From assembly GCA_016584305.1 (NCBI GenBank), contig JACEEZ010023411.1, positions 111,001 to 175,000 of the forward strand: a stretch of 64,000 nt of DNA. Direction: 5' to 3'. The notes under the pieces are model-generated. The model searched no databases. It saw only the letters and a list, made by a program, of their open reading frames with translations, and was not told where the DNA came from. The translations under genes and the position numbers were made by a program. Positions 1 to 11,568 of the stretch are shown here, in pieces. The stretch's first letter is position 1, and each line of letters begins with the position of its first letter. The DNA is from Chionoecetes opilio (lineage: Eukaryota; Arthropoda; Malacostraca; Decapoda; Majidae).

Positions 1-159
1 AGAAAGGTTAGAGTGTGTTAGGAAGGTATGTTAGAAGGGTGGAGGGGTAAGAGAATGTTAGAGGTGTAGAGCAATTAGAGTGTATTAGGGAGTTTAAATG
101 TATAGGAATTTGAGAGTGAAAAAGAATTAAGATTGCATTAGATGATTAAGTTACATAGG

Positions 160-166
<7 letters not shown>

Positions 167-235
<69 letters not shown>
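167..235. repeat. (CA)n microsatellite
   Basis: Uninterrupted CA dinucleotide run. More broken CA/GT tracts follow at about 434-450 and 594-700. The first 720 bases hold no recognisable gene; reading frames here are only threonine-histidine or cysteine-valine artefacts of the repeat. Confidence 0.97.
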
Positions 236-237
<2 letters not shown>

Positions 238-588
238 TCCACCACCAGAATGTTACCTAAGAGACAAACCAGTGCACAGTGGCGTATACAGAGGTGCAAG
301 TCAGTAACTATGACTCACCTCGCCTACTGATAGCGGCTAACGATAATCTACCTCACATAAATATCCAGGTAGCTTAACAGATGTCATTTTTTATCAGCAC
401 ATTATGAATCATGCAATAGTGATATGTTGGGGTGTGTGTGTGTGTGTGTGTTCTGGTAGAGAGATGTGTACAGAGCAGGCTTAAACACACTCTCACACAC
501 TGTCACACACACACACGTACACACACAGTGGTACAATACATCACCTTTAACCAAGCTCATCACACACTTTAACAAATGACCTTTATCA

Positions 589-628
<40 letters not shown>

Positions 629-721
629 CAAACACACCACAACCACACACACAACAAACCACACACCACACCACACACACACACACACACACACCACTAC
701 ACTGCCCTGTCTAACCCGAGT

Positions 722-1018
722 GTGCCTATAGTAATCAGGGTAGAACAAGAAGTAATGGATTCAAACTGGTATAACGTAGATTTCAAAACGGAAATAGGGA
801 AAAACTGGTTCACAAATAGGGTGGTAAATGATTGGAATGGACTCAGTCATCAGGTAGTTAGTGCGGAGTCAATAGGGAGTTTTAAAAGAAGGCTAGACAG
901 CTTTATGGATGGGGATGAAAGGTGGATGTAGGTAGTGTTAAGTAACAGGAACTAACACGTGTAGGTCTCCCACTATCCCAGCCTCTTGTAGCTTCCTTAT
1001 TTTCTTATGTTCTTATGT
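722..1018 (+). mobile_element. 3' end of a non-LTR retrotransposon (LINE)
   Basis: The open frame at 722-931 ends with residues WFTNRVVNDWNGL and SFKRRLDSFMDG. This is the usual C-terminal tail of arthropod LINE reverse-transcriptase ORFs. It is followed by a short 3' UTR with the block 'gtgtaggtctc' and 'cttgtagcttcc', and a terminal 'ttcttatgttcttatg' tail. The same 3' UTR block recurs near 12015-12085, 27775-27810, 31105-31135, 37608-37670 and, inverted, 9525-9550, so it is a dispersed family. The copy is 5' truncated, as is normal for LINEs. The clade (CR1-, RTE- or Jockey-like) is not resolved. Confidence 0.75.
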
Positions 1019-1082
1019 AACCCCTTTGTCCCTACCCCTGCCACACCCTACCCTGCCTTACCCCTCTACCTACCCCTGCCAG

Positions 1083-1162
1083 CACAAGGAGATCCCACTC
1101 TACAACACCACGGAGACACTCAGCACCATGGCCAAGGTCTGCCAAAGGATGCTAGAAAACCC
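1083..1162 (+). CDS. CYRI: CYRI coding exon (antepenultimate but one)
   Basis: Acceptor 'cctgccag' ends at 1082 and donor 'gtaagt' starts at 1163. The exon encodes [20 protein letters not shown] through MLENP and ends in phase 2. A further upstream exon is expected outside the window. Confidence 0.9.
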
Positions 1163-3774
1163 GTAAGTAAACAAACCCTTGCGTATTTACTCTCATTGTT
1201 GTTCTATTCTATCATATCTATTATGTATCATATTATTACTACTATTATGATGCTATTATCGTATCATTGTTGTTTCTATTACATATCTTTTACGATATAC
1301 AGAAATCCAGCCTCTTTCACACTCAGCCCTCTTTATAATCTCAATACTCAGTCACTATTTTTTCTTCTGGCAGGGACTTGATTTAGCACCCTTTTACCTA
1401 GACATTCTTAAGTTCCTTCTGTTTTTTTCTTACTTACTACAAGGATTCACAAAATTCCAGCCTTTCACACTCATATCCTCACTCTTTTTTTCTCCTGGCA
1501 GGGACTATAGCACCCATATACCCAGACATTCTTAAGTTCCTTCGTGGTTTTTTTCTAACTTTCAAGGATATATATATGATAAAAATGGACGAGGACTGCG
1601 CGGTCATTTTCTGAGACACTGACAATTTTTTCCTGGACAAAAATTGGTGCTTTTCCGGATAGAGATATTTTTTTTTTCCAGCTTTGTTCACACTCACACC
1701 TTCACTATTTTTCCAGGACTTGATAGCACCCTTTTGCCTAGACATTCTTAAGTTCCTTCTGGTTTTTCTTACTTACATGCAAGGATATACATAATTCCAG
1801 CCTTCACACTCACACCCACCCACTCAATACTCCCTTTTTTTCTCAACCTTTCTTAAGTTCCATCTGCATTTTTTTTACTAGGATATACATAATTCCAGCC
1901 TCGTTCACACACACCCGATCTTACTCAATGCTCCCTTTTTTTCTCCTGGCAGGGACCTTGATAGCACCCATTTACCCAGATATTCTTCTTCTGCTTCTTC
2001 CAAGTTCCTTCTACTTTTTTTATTTTTTTTTATTACTTGCAAGGATGTGCATAATTCCAGCCTTGTTCACACTCATAAACTCACTATTTTTCCATGGACT
2101 TAATAGTACCCTTTTACCTAGACATTCTTGAGTTCCTTCTATTTTTTTCTAACCTGCAAGAATATACATAATTGCAGCCTCGTTGACACCCACACAACTA
2201 CTACACTCACACACTCACTATTTCTTCTCCTTGCTTCTAGTCTCACCCCTTTTTTCTCATTTTTTTCTTGTCTTTTACCTAGACATTCTTAAATTCCTTC
2301 TACTCTTTTCTTACTAACTTCCAGGGATATCCATAATTCCAGCCTCATTTACACTCACACACTTTTTTTCAGGGACTTGATAGCACTCTTTTACTTAGGC
2401 ATTTCCTTTTACCTAGACATTCCTTCTGCTATTTTTTGGGGGGGCTTCAAGGATATACATAATTCCAGCCTTGTTCACACTTACACCTTCACAATTTTTG
2501 CAGGGACTTGATAGCACGGTTTCGTCGTGAGGAGACGCAGCTGTTCATCCTGCGTGTGATGGTGGCGCTCATCATCCTGTACGACCACGTGCACCCGGCA
2601 GGAGCCTTCACAAAGGCATCCACCGTCGATGTGAGTGGGGATCGACCTAGTAGCTATAGTAGACGCTCCACGTAATGGACTGATTCAGACAAGCATAGTT
2701 CCGTTAAATTGAGTTTCTACTGTACTTGTATTGTCCTGTACTAGTTGTGATATAAGGGCTCGATCTTCACATCCAGTTCATTACAAGCATCAATACATAT
2801 ATTTTGGACACTCATTTTCTTAATATAGTACTATTTGTCATCAATGAGTATGCATATAGTGGTTTTTTTGTATGCATGATTATTCTGACTTATGATGATG
2901 ACTTATGATGATACCTTTGACTTATATTCGTGTGTTTTCCCAGGTCAAGGGGTGTGTGAAAGTGCTCAAAGATCAACCGGCTTCCAGTTCAGAAAATCTC
3001 CTCAACGCACTCAGGTAAGCCGGGTCAGAGTGTGTTCAGAGGGATAGGAAGGGCAGGAATGGAGAAAAGCAGTAAAGGAGACAAGGGAGAAGATTGGGTA
3101 AAGCATAGAAGGAAGATAAAGGGAGGATAGGGTGATGTAGGGATTAACAGAGGAATAATAGGACGAGAAATAGAGGATGATAACTTGTGGTGTAAAAATA
3201 TTAGGGGAGGATAGGGCATAACAGGGGGCACTAAGGGTATAACAGGGGGCACCAAGGGTATGACAGGGGGCACTAAGGGTATAACAGGGGTCACTAAGGG
3301 TATAACAGGGGGCACTAAGGGTATAACAGGGGCACTAAGGGTATAACAGGGGGCACTAAGGGTATAACAGGGGGCACCAAGGGTATAACAGGAGGCACTA
3401 AGGGTATAACAGTAGGGACGAACAGAAGAATAAAAGGAGAGAAACTGAGGCATGGGAAGCAGGGGAATGGATAAATGAGTTAAAAATTTACTTCATGACT
3501 GTTGCAAGATTTTCAGACAAGTTCAATTTTGTTTCGCTAAATATGTGATGCTTTTCCTAATGGAGATAGCTTTCATACTATTCTAGAAGGAAGATAAGGA
3601 GAGGACAGGATGATGAAACAAGGAACTGAGCAAACTATGTCTTCAAACCATGTCTTCCTTGGCCACAACACCACCACCGCCATTAACCTCACAACCCCAT
3701 GTTACAGGTACACCACCAAACACCTGAATGACGACAACACCCCAAAGCACATCCGGTCCCTGCTGGCGCTATAA
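1083..3774 (+). CDS. CYRI: CYRI/FAM49 family protein, C-terminal part (four exons, 5' end outside window)
   Basis: CYRI (formerly FAM49) proteins bind active RAC1 and dampen the WAVE-SCAR/Arp2/3 actin pathway at the leading edge; that role is family knowledge. Coding exons are 1083-1162, 2504-2630, 2944-3014 and 3708-3774. All have GT-AG borders and matching phases (2, 0, 2). Spliced, they encode about 114 residues ending [12 protein letters not shown]. Recognisable conserved stretches are [51 protein letters not shown] and [14 protein letters not shown], matching the C-terminal third of vertebrate CYRIB. The N-terminal two thirds, including the RAC1-binding surface, lie to the left of the window. 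No frameshift was seen. The intron before 2504 carries six partial copies of that exon's 5' edge (see separate entry). NDST follows about 14 kb downstream on the same strand. Confidence 0.93.
1374..2388 (+). repeat. Tandem intronic echoes of the next exon's 5' edge (six copies)
   Basis: Copies of the acceptor plus the first 14-17 bases of the 2504 exon ('ggacttgatagcac') occur at about 1374, 1502, 1717, 1953, 2096 and 2373. Each is followed by 'cctagacattcttaag'-like intron sequence and separated by a conserved 'ataattccagcc...cacactcac' spacer. Units are about 125-275 bp and diverged. The 2096 copy has lost its AG. The true exon at 2504 is the only one that continues into coding sequence. 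Confidence 0.85.
1583..1622 (+). repeat. Short dispersed repeat, 'aatggacgaggact' family
   Basis: A block of about 38 bases starting 'aatggacgaggactgcg' and ending 'ttctgagacac' is found again at 16734-16770. A related inverted pair is at 54389 and 54647-54671. It looks like the terminus of a small TIR element. Confidence 0.6.
2504..2630 (+). CDS. CYRI: CYRI coding exon (second from last intron pair)
   Basis: Acceptor 'tttttgcag' ends at 2503 and donor 'gtgagt' starts at 2631. With one base from the previous exon it encodes [15 protein letters not shown], then [20 protein letters not shown] and TKASTVD. It is the most conserved part of the family visible here. Confidence 0.93.
2944..3014 (+). 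CDS. CYRI: CYRI coding exon (penultimate)
   Basis: Acceptor 'ttcccag' ends at 2943 and donor 'gtaagc' starts at 3015. The exon encodes [20 protein letters not shown] and NAL, ending in phase 2. Confidence 0.93.
3200..3415. repeat. 20-bp minisatellite in CYRI intron
   Basis: About eleven copies of the unit 'ggtataacagggggcactaa', with a few single-base variants. It begins about 185 bases after the donor of the 2944-3014 exon. It contains no exon sequence. Confidence 0.93.
3708..3774 (+). CDS. CYRI: CYRI terminal coding exon
   Basis: Acceptor 'tgttacag' ends at 3707. The exon encodes (R)[21 protein letters not shown] and stops at TAA 3772-3774, close to the usual family C-terminus. The 3' UTR follows. 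No convincing polyadenylation signal was found nearby. Confidence 0.92.
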
Positions 3775-4138
3775 CAGTGCCACGCCACCACCTATAACAC
3801 ACCCCACCACAACCCTGCCACCCCTACCACTACTGCCACCTGGTGCGTCGAAACCCCCTTGCTACTCCCAGACACGCCCCCTCACCCCAAGCTGGACTCT
3901 CTGCTGTACCCCTTGCCACCCTCCCCCCAACCCAAGGCCATACCCGCGTGCTGTGTCCGACTGTTTCCGCCTCCTGCAGTATTCAGACAGTGCGGTGGTG
4001 TGAGTGTGTGTTCGTAACTTCGCCTCCGTCTCCGCCACGCACTCTAAAATTTATCAACACTGACGGAATGTTGATTAGTATTATGGATGTAGTTTTGATG
4101 CTTAGGTGAAACTGTTCTTCCTGTAGTGATCAGTTTTT

Positions 4139-4342
<204 letters not shown>

Positions 4343-4732
4343 CATATAATATCAACTACCCACAAACCTAGCCAAATGTTTTAGTTCCTCAGCATTCAAT
4401 CTCTTCCTAGGTTTCTTTTCCACTTTTTTACATGAATATTTTACCAACTACAGTACATGTTAAGTAAAATATATACAGAATACATGTGCTGTATTAAAAA
4501 TGTTTATACAGTTATAGTGCGTGAGTATGTATGTATACATGAAACAGTGGAGTGGTGGTGAGTTGATAGGTTGATTTGTGAGTTAAGTTGAATATGCACC
4601 ATTGCTTTATGATAGGAAGAGGAGGAGGGCAGAGTAAATGATTAAGAACATAACAAAATAAGGAAGCTATTGTTATTGGATAGAAGACTGACATAATAAT
4701 AATAGTTAAACATAAAAGCATGATGTGATGTC

Positions 4733-5007
4733 CAGGGCCGTTTCTTACTATGTATATGCGAACTACACGGTTGTACAGGGCCCCCGAAGCCACCCATGGG
4801 CCCCCAAGCTGCCATTATTTCCTTTTTTTAATTTTTTTTATTTAGTCTCTTTTCCTCTTAAAGTGCACCAGATTGATGCATTTAGATATTTAAGGCATGC
4901 CCCCGGACCACCTTAGAGGGCTTGGAATCCCCCCACTATAGTTTTACAAAATAGGGCCCCCAAACAGCATTTCGCATAGGGCCCCCAATAGGCTAGAAAC
5001 GGCCCTG
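4733..5007. mobile_element. hAT-like MITE
   Basis: Terminal inverted repeats start 'cagggccgtttct' and end 'agaaacggccctg', with repeated 'gggccccc' motifs inside. Eight-base flanks gtgatgtc (4725-4732) and gtgatggc (5008-5015) match at 7 of 8 positions, as expected for a hAT target duplication. At 275 bp there is no coding capacity. Confidence 0.85.
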
Positions 5008-5189
5008 GTGATGGCATTAAACATATAAGGACTAAAATAAAGGACATTGATAATAAGAAAATAAGGACATTGTCTAAAGGTGAGAAAGTTAAACCACAAA
5101 TACTAGAAAATAACATAGAGGTTAGTAAAGGATAATGTAATGAAATGTTGTGTGTTATAAGAGACATGCTACCACAGGAATAAATTGAA

Positions 5190-5508
5190 GACTTTGATTG
5201 GAAAGTAAAATGTAATGAAAGACTTTGATTGGAAAGTAAAATGTAATGAAAGACTTTGATTGGAAAGTAAAATGTAATGAAAAACTTTGATTGGAAAGTA
5301 AAATGTAATGAAAAACTTTGATTGGAAAGTCAAATGTAATGAAAAACTTTGATTGGAAAGTAAAATGTAATGAAAAACTTTGATTGGAAAGTAAAATGTA
5401 ATGAAAAACTTTGATTGGAAAGTAAAATGTAATGAAAAACTTTGATTGGAAAGTAAAATGTAATGAAAAACTTTGATTGGAAAGTAAAATGTAATGAAAA
5501 AGTCAAGA
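5190..5508. repeat. 30-bp minisatellite flanked by a direct repeat
   Basis: About eleven copies of a unit containing 'actttgattggaaagtaaaa'. The array sits between two copies of 'gttataagagacatgctacc' (5154 and 5535), so a larger duplication includes both edges. Confidence 0.93.
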
Positions 5509-5839
5509 ATAAGAAGTGTGTTATATAATGTTGTGTTATAAGAGACATGCTACCACAGGAATAAATTAAAGACTGATTGGAAAGTAAAGTAATAAATAAA
5601 AAGTCAAGAATAAGAATTGTCAAACTGCAAAAAATTAATGCTATGGAGTATGGAGAAAAGTGTAAACATAGGAAATATCTAATGAAAGAAAGTCAAGCTG
5701 CATAGGGAAAGAAATAACATAGAAATTAATGGAAACATACAATTCAGATTTTCAAGATAGGAATTAAGGGAGTGTAGCCTAATCATTATTCAGTTGTTTT
5801 TAGTGTTAAATCAAATACCTGCTGTGTTAAGGAGAGAAC

Positions 5840-6400
5840 AGTATGCTTAAGAAAACAGCAACTGCAGTAAAAAAATTATCAAACGAAACAAAGAAAAAGT
5901 TGAAACAAAATTAAAACGGTAACAGCAGCAAAAAATTAATCAAGTGAAACTAAGAAAAAGTTGAAAAAAATAATAAAAATGCAACGATCGACCTGGCAAA
6001 AAATTTATCAAGAGAAATGAAGCAAAGGTTGAAACAAAATTAAAACAGCAACAACAGCAAAAAAAGGCAAGCAAAATGAAGCAAAAGTTGAATAAAAAAT
6101 CACTTAACAGCAGCAACTCTGAAAAAAAACCGAGTCAAGCAAAATGAAGCCAAAGTTAACACACAATTAAAACAAGAGCAGCAGCAACAAACGAGTCAAG
6201 CGAAACTAAGCAAAACTTGAAACAAAATTAAAACAACAGCAGCAAAATGGCAAAAAGAGAATCAAGTAAAATGAAGCAAAGGGTGAAAAAAAAATTATAA
6301 AACGCCAACAGTACCAACCAGGCAAAAAAGAAAAAAAAGTCAAACGAAACTAACCAAAAATTGAAACAAAATGAAACCAGCAACGACCTGTCAAAGATAA
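5840..6400. repeat. Degenerate A-rich tandem repeat
   Basis: Units of about 60-70 bp containing 'gaagcaaaagttgaaacaaa' and 'acagcagcaa' are repeated with heavy divergence. No gene seen. Confidence 0.75.
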
Positions 6401-6580
6401 AGTGAAGGCATCAGAATGAAACTTGTATTATAATCACTGTTACGTAGGTACAAACAAGACGAGCTTCAGGAGGGGGTATAGGCGACAATAGTAGAGCGCA
6501 TATATACCATCCATATATCATTTTGTTTCCCTCGTCGACACCATATCGTTATTATTGTTTGTGTCTATAACCAACATTAA

Positions 6581-6784
6581 CCCCTTGAGGCCCAGAACGT
6601 AATTTTCATTGTAATATAAACACCATTCAACAATTTTAATGAACATAAGCAATACTATATAGATATGACCTGTTTAATATCCTTGTCCATTAGCTAATTT
6701 GGTTTATTTAGTTACTTATTTGTAGTTTTATGGCTAATAACAGATGATTTCATATAGCAAAGGAAAGATCTGGGCGTGAAGGGG
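6581..6784. mobile_element. TTAA-flanked MITE, copy 1 (piggyBac-like)
   Basis: TTAA target sites lie at 6577-6580 and 6785-6788. Termini are 'ccccttgaggcccagaacg' and 'atctgggcgtgaagggg'. TTAA plus a CCC start is the signature of piggyBac-type elements. Six copies occur in this window. It has no coding capacity. Confidence 0.85.
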
Positions 6785-7189
6785 TTAAGAGCTCAGTCGG
6801 TGATGTTTTTTGTGTCGCATGGAAACTATCGGCCAGTGGTAATAATCGGTCAATGTCGTATAGCCTGTTTTAATTTCCAGCTTAATTTGCGTCTATGAAA
6901 TTTATTCCCGTTATTAATCAGTAATCATGTATTCTATAATTTCTCATGTAATATGCATAACCACACCGTTGTATTAATTGTAGACTGGACTTTCCTTTAT
7001 GTATGTGTGTGTGTGTAGGAGTGTGCGTGTGTGTGTGTATATGGTGTGTACGTAACTATACAAACATGCGGTAAGAATAACACTCATAATAATAATTTTT
7101 CTTTCTTAAATCATACGTTGCGTGGCGTCTGCCGTTTTGCGTGAGTCTTTCTTCCTGCTGGTAAATAATGCACAAAATGTTATGGCAAG

Positions 7190-7770
7190 GCAAGAGGGAG
7201 ATACAGTAAGATACAAGGAGTTATACAGTGTGTGGGGTGTGGGAACAACAGTTAGATAAGAGTTAGATACAGGGAATTATACAGTGAGGGGTATGAGAAC
7301 AACAATTAGATAGTTAGATACATGGAATTATACAATGAGCGAACATTGGAAGGGAATTATACAGTGAGGGGTATGAAGAACAACAGTTAGATACAGGGAA
7401 TTATACAGTGAGGGAACATTGGAAGGAAATTATACGTACAGTGAGGTGTATGAGAACAACAGTTAGATACACTTATATACAGGGAGTTATATACAGTGTG
7501 TGGGGTGTGGTAGTAACAGCCTATCTTTTGTCTAGCTTTATGCTGGTTTTCAAGAGGCTGTGTGGTAAGGAGACTGGAAAGTGGAGGGTCAGTCAGTCAG
7601 TCAGTCTTCTTTATTCAGTGAGTGAGATAGGTATTCACTAAGTCAGTCATTCAGTCAACAAGCCAGTTAGTCAGTCATTTAGCAAGTCTGGTTCAGCAAG
7701 ATATGATAATTCAGTCAGCATGTTAGTTAATCAGTCAATCAGTCAGTCAATTAGGTTAGAAATTTGTAAT
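7190..7770. repeat. Minisatellite and CAGT-type repeats
   Basis: A unit of roughly 65 bp containing 'ttagatacagggaattatac' repeats about five times to 7505. 'agtcagtcagtc' repeats follow at 7590-7770. Nothing gene-like is seen between 6789 and 8130 apart from short GT runs at 7005-7050. Confidence 0.8.
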
Positions 7771-8130
7771 GGTAGAATTATATATCATTTAAACTTTTTT
7801 TCGTACATGCAAATCCAAATATTATGTGTTCGATTATTATTAACAGGCACAGAAACTACAGAAGAAGAAAAAAATGGACCATGAATGTGATATGAAACTT
7901 TAATAAACAAGAGAAAAGTTAAGTCATATATAATGTTAGAAATAAGACAAGACTTGGGTTATATATATATAGATGTATTTGCTGTGTTATATAAGTGGAG
8001 GAATGTGTGGAATGACGTGTGGAATGTGATCTCAAGATGGAATTCTCAAGTCAATTTGTTTCATCCATGGTTTTCTGGGGCCATAGGGAATGAAGGTCAC
8101 ATTATAGTAATACAGATAATGTTTTCAGTC

Positions 8131-8933
8131 CCGTCAATAACACTATAGTTGCCACTGCACTAATGTCGCCAGGCATATTACGAATTTTAGCTGAATTTAG
8201 CAGCATTACTGACTTGTATGTGCGACTCAAGATGGCTACATTATATAAACTACTGTGCACGTCTCTTCAGTGGCACATACTAGTCTATAGTGATCTCAAA
8301 TTTGTAATACGGAGATCCCGAAGATACGAGCAGTTAGGTTCCGCCTGGCATACTCGTATAGCGAAATACATAACTAATGGTAAAATATAGGTTTGGTTCC
8401 AGGACCCCATCAGACATGTTTTTCAAGCTAAAATAAACTACACCACCACACAAAACACAGTGAATTAAGAGTGTGATAGCACAGTAGGACAGAGCACAAA
8501 TAAGTCACAATAAGCACATTAAGTAAACCAGCAAATCACTAAAATCGACTCAAGGCACAATACAAGCGAAAAAGATGTACTGTATGGGATGCCGCGTGAT
8601 ACAAGAGAGGGTAGGGTAGGTAAGGGACAAGGGAGAGCTGCGCAGACCTCTTCCACTGCCCACAAACTCGTCTCTGCGCATCTGAATCATTGTACATCAT
8701 CATACAGCCCAGATGCATACATGATAGGGGGCACATTTTGAACTTGGTAATTTTACTCACCCCAGTTTGAATGTCATAGCATTGGATTTTCGATCTCTTA
8801 TATTGAAAATAGACCCTAATTTACTCAGCTCGTATCATTGATTTCTCGTATACCGAATGCTCGTATAACGGGACCTCCCTGTATATGGCACCTGGCGACA
8901 TTAGTGCAGTGGCGACTATAGTGTTATTGATGG
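8131..8933. mobile_element. Palindromic TA-flanked MITE (family A), copy 1, split by a nested element
   Basis: Arms start 'ccgtcaataacactatag' and end 'ctatagtgttattgatgg', with the inner block 'gcactaatgtcgccaggc' on both sides. The right arm is interrupted at 8310-8881 by another TA-flanked element. Without the insert, the copy is the same size as the intact copies at 15559 and 60301. Confidence 0.85.
8310..8881. mobile_element. Nested TA-flanked element with pogo/mariner-like termini
   Basis: It is inserted in the right arm of the family A copy, with TA at both sides (8308-8309 and 8882-8883). Termini are imperfect inverted repeats: 'cggagatcccgaagatacga' and 'cgtataacgggacctccctg'. It is 572 bp with no transposase frame. 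Confidence 0.7.
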
Positions 8934-8939
8934 TAGTGT

Positions 8940-9640
8940 AATGAAGCTTTTTTAATGTGGTACTGCTTTATTATTATTATTGTTGTTATTTAGATATGTT
9001 GATTGAATTTTTTGTCATCTCGTGGCTCTTTTTTTTCATGAGGAATTTATAAACATGTTATTTGAATTTGTTTTTCTAAGTCTTCATTGTTAGTAGTATT
9101 TGTATGTTTGTTTATATTTCATTCTCTCAATCCAAGTCCTTCTATGTAGTACCTATTGACTCCATGCAGTGTTATAAATCAAGAGTGTAGACACGTACGT
9201 ACATACGCCGTGTCTCAATACATGGAAAAAAACCTCAAATGTAAAAATTTTCATGTCTAAAAAATTAAGATAGAAATTATGAATATTTTTACATGTGTAA
9301 GAATCAGGTTAGAGCATACGTCACATTTTTCATTATTTATATATTTTTTAAATCTTAACTTTAATTATAATATGGTTATAGGGTTATGCCTCCTCGGTAA
9401 CCCACATACATGCGTTTTTTGAGGTATTAAAGCTCCATATTGTTTCTACAGCTCATAAATCGTCTCGTACAAGTATGGTTCGCGTAACCGTACGATTCTT
9501 TTTCTTGTATCAAATCATATGTCACATAAGAACATAAGGAAGCTACAAGAGGCCACAAATTTTTACTAAATCTTTATACCACACCAACTGTTATATTGTA
9601 ATGATGCCAACACACAGAGCAGTATTATGACAAGCTTACA
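8940..9640. other. No gene recognised
   Basis: AT-rich sequence. The only recognisable piece is an inverted LINE 3' tail at about 9525-9550 ('aagaacataaggaagctaca'). Confidence 0.6.
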
Positions 9641-9645
9641 ATCTT

Positions 9646-9708
<63 letters not shown>

Positions 9709-9794
9709 CTACATGCAGTATACTTGGGTAAAGCAACACGATTCAGGTGTTGCATTAGAAACAGTATTAATTTGGAACACTTGTATTGGGGCGC

Positions 9795-9855
<61 letters not shown>

Positions 9856-10014
9856 GTGTGTGTGGTGTGTGTGTGTGTGTGTAGTGTAGTGTGGTGTGGT
9901 GTGTGGTGTTGTGTGTGTGTGTGTGTTGTGTGTGTTTTGAGTGAGTGAGACAAGTGAGAGTGATCCCAGACAGTATAGCAGTACTACTCATATTTTTATG
10001 CAAACACACACACG

Positions 10015-10080
<66 letters not shown>

Positions 10081-10100
10081 ACACACACACACACACACAC
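9646..10100. repeat. Paired (GT)n and (CA)n tracts
   Basis: GT runs at 9647-9706 and 9797-9955 are followed by a CA run at 10004-10100, so the region can fold on itself. Apparent proteins on both strands are repeat artefacts. Confidence 0.95.
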
Positions 10101-10942
10101 CTTCTTGAATGATGTATCTATTATTATCTTTGTTATTATCATTATTATTTTCTTTATCAATATTATTATCATTATAGTCATCAATCCTATTATTATTATT
10201 ATTGTTATAACTGCTTGTGACTTTGTGATATCTGAAAAGTAGAATGGAATGATAGTATTAATTATGATAGTAATACATATAAAAAAGACAAAAGGCTGGA
10301 AAAGTGTTGATGAAAAGATAGGAGATGCATTTTTTCCTAATTTTTTTTTTCTATTTGATGTTCTTCGAGTCAATCCGGGATTTTTGAGTACCATGTATGT
10401 TCCGGATTACATCATTATTTTCTGCGTTACACATGTATTATTCATGTTGTGATGTTATATAGCATACTGATTCGTACATTATTACATGTGTGTATGTATT
10501 GGGAGGGGGGGGAGCTTGCAAGGGGAGGGGGATAACTTTTTTATCATTTTTTTCTTTTTGATATAGTACGTAAGATTTTTCCACCATCAAATTTTTTTTT
10601 AAGAGGAATGAAAATGTGGTGATAAGAACCTGATATAAAAGAACTGTTACTTTATAATTGTACTCCCCAAAGCCTTTACTATATCAACTGTAACATAGGT
10701 GTGAGTGATGTACTAATTAACCTTTATAGATGGAATTGTACAACCAGTGAAGAAGAGCCGAGTACTATAGGCATTCCTGGTTGTTATAGTTACCACTCAA
10801 AGACACAAAGGTTCTTGCTAAGGTTACCAAAAACGAAGTCAACAACAGCACAAATGTTGCATAAATATGTACTATGTGTATAATTTTACGAATTGTTTGA
10901 GACTTGTCTTTTATTTCTACCTTGTGTCGCTATATGTAGCTT
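10101..10942. other. No gene recognised
   Basis: AT-rich intergenic DNA with ATT-rich microsatellite near 10120-10210. No splice-supported frame and no TIR element seen. Confidence 0.55.
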
Positions 10943-10946
10943 TTAA

Positions 10947-11568
10947 CCCCTTGAGACCCAGAGCGTAATTTCCATTGTAATTTGGCTACCATATTAGACG
11001 GTTTTTAGTGAATATATGCAATATTTTATAGACATGACCTGTTTAGTATCCTTGTCGACTAATTAATTTGGTATATTAAGTGACTTTTCTTAATTATGAG
11101 CGAGCGCGAAGCGCTCGGGAGTCCTCGGTGGATACAGGATTTTTCTCACTTAGCGGCCGACCCGGCCCGGCCCGGCCTGACCGTCACGCTTTTCAGGAGC
11201 TTATATCTTTGGAATTCCACTTCCGATTGACAAGCGGTCTTCGCCATCTGATAGCCCCATTCAATACCTATTTGTGTCGACATGTTTTGTCTCACGTGAG
11301 GGGTTAGCATGGCGCGTGCCGCGTGAGGGGTGTCGGACAACGTTATCTTGCTATAGCTGAGAAACGGCTGTACTGACTAAGTTGAAATTTGGTGTGTGGT
11401 TTGAGACCACACACTTGGCAATGTCACACAGGTCAAACTCCGGGTGACGCACGTGCGGCTGGTTTCTACGGGCTCGCTCGTCCCTCGCCGATTAAGGCGT
11501 CTACTGATTTTATGGCTCGACAACATACAATTTTTTTATAGCAAAGGAAAAATCTGGGCGCGAAGGGG
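10947..11568. mobile_element. TTAA-flanked MITE (family B), copy 2, with an insertion
   Basis: It starts after TTAA (10943-10946) with 'ccccttgagacccagagcg' and ends '...gggcgcgaagggg' before TTAT. Compared with other copies it is interrupted at about 11097-11507 by a GC-richer segment of roughly 410 bp beginning 'gagcgagcgcgaagcgctcg'. The nature of that insert is unknown. Confidence 0.8.

Noticed and set aside
3200..3415. Possible CRISPR-like array
   Set aside because: 20-bp units with no variable spacers, in a CYRI intron of a eukaryote; it is a plain minisatellite.
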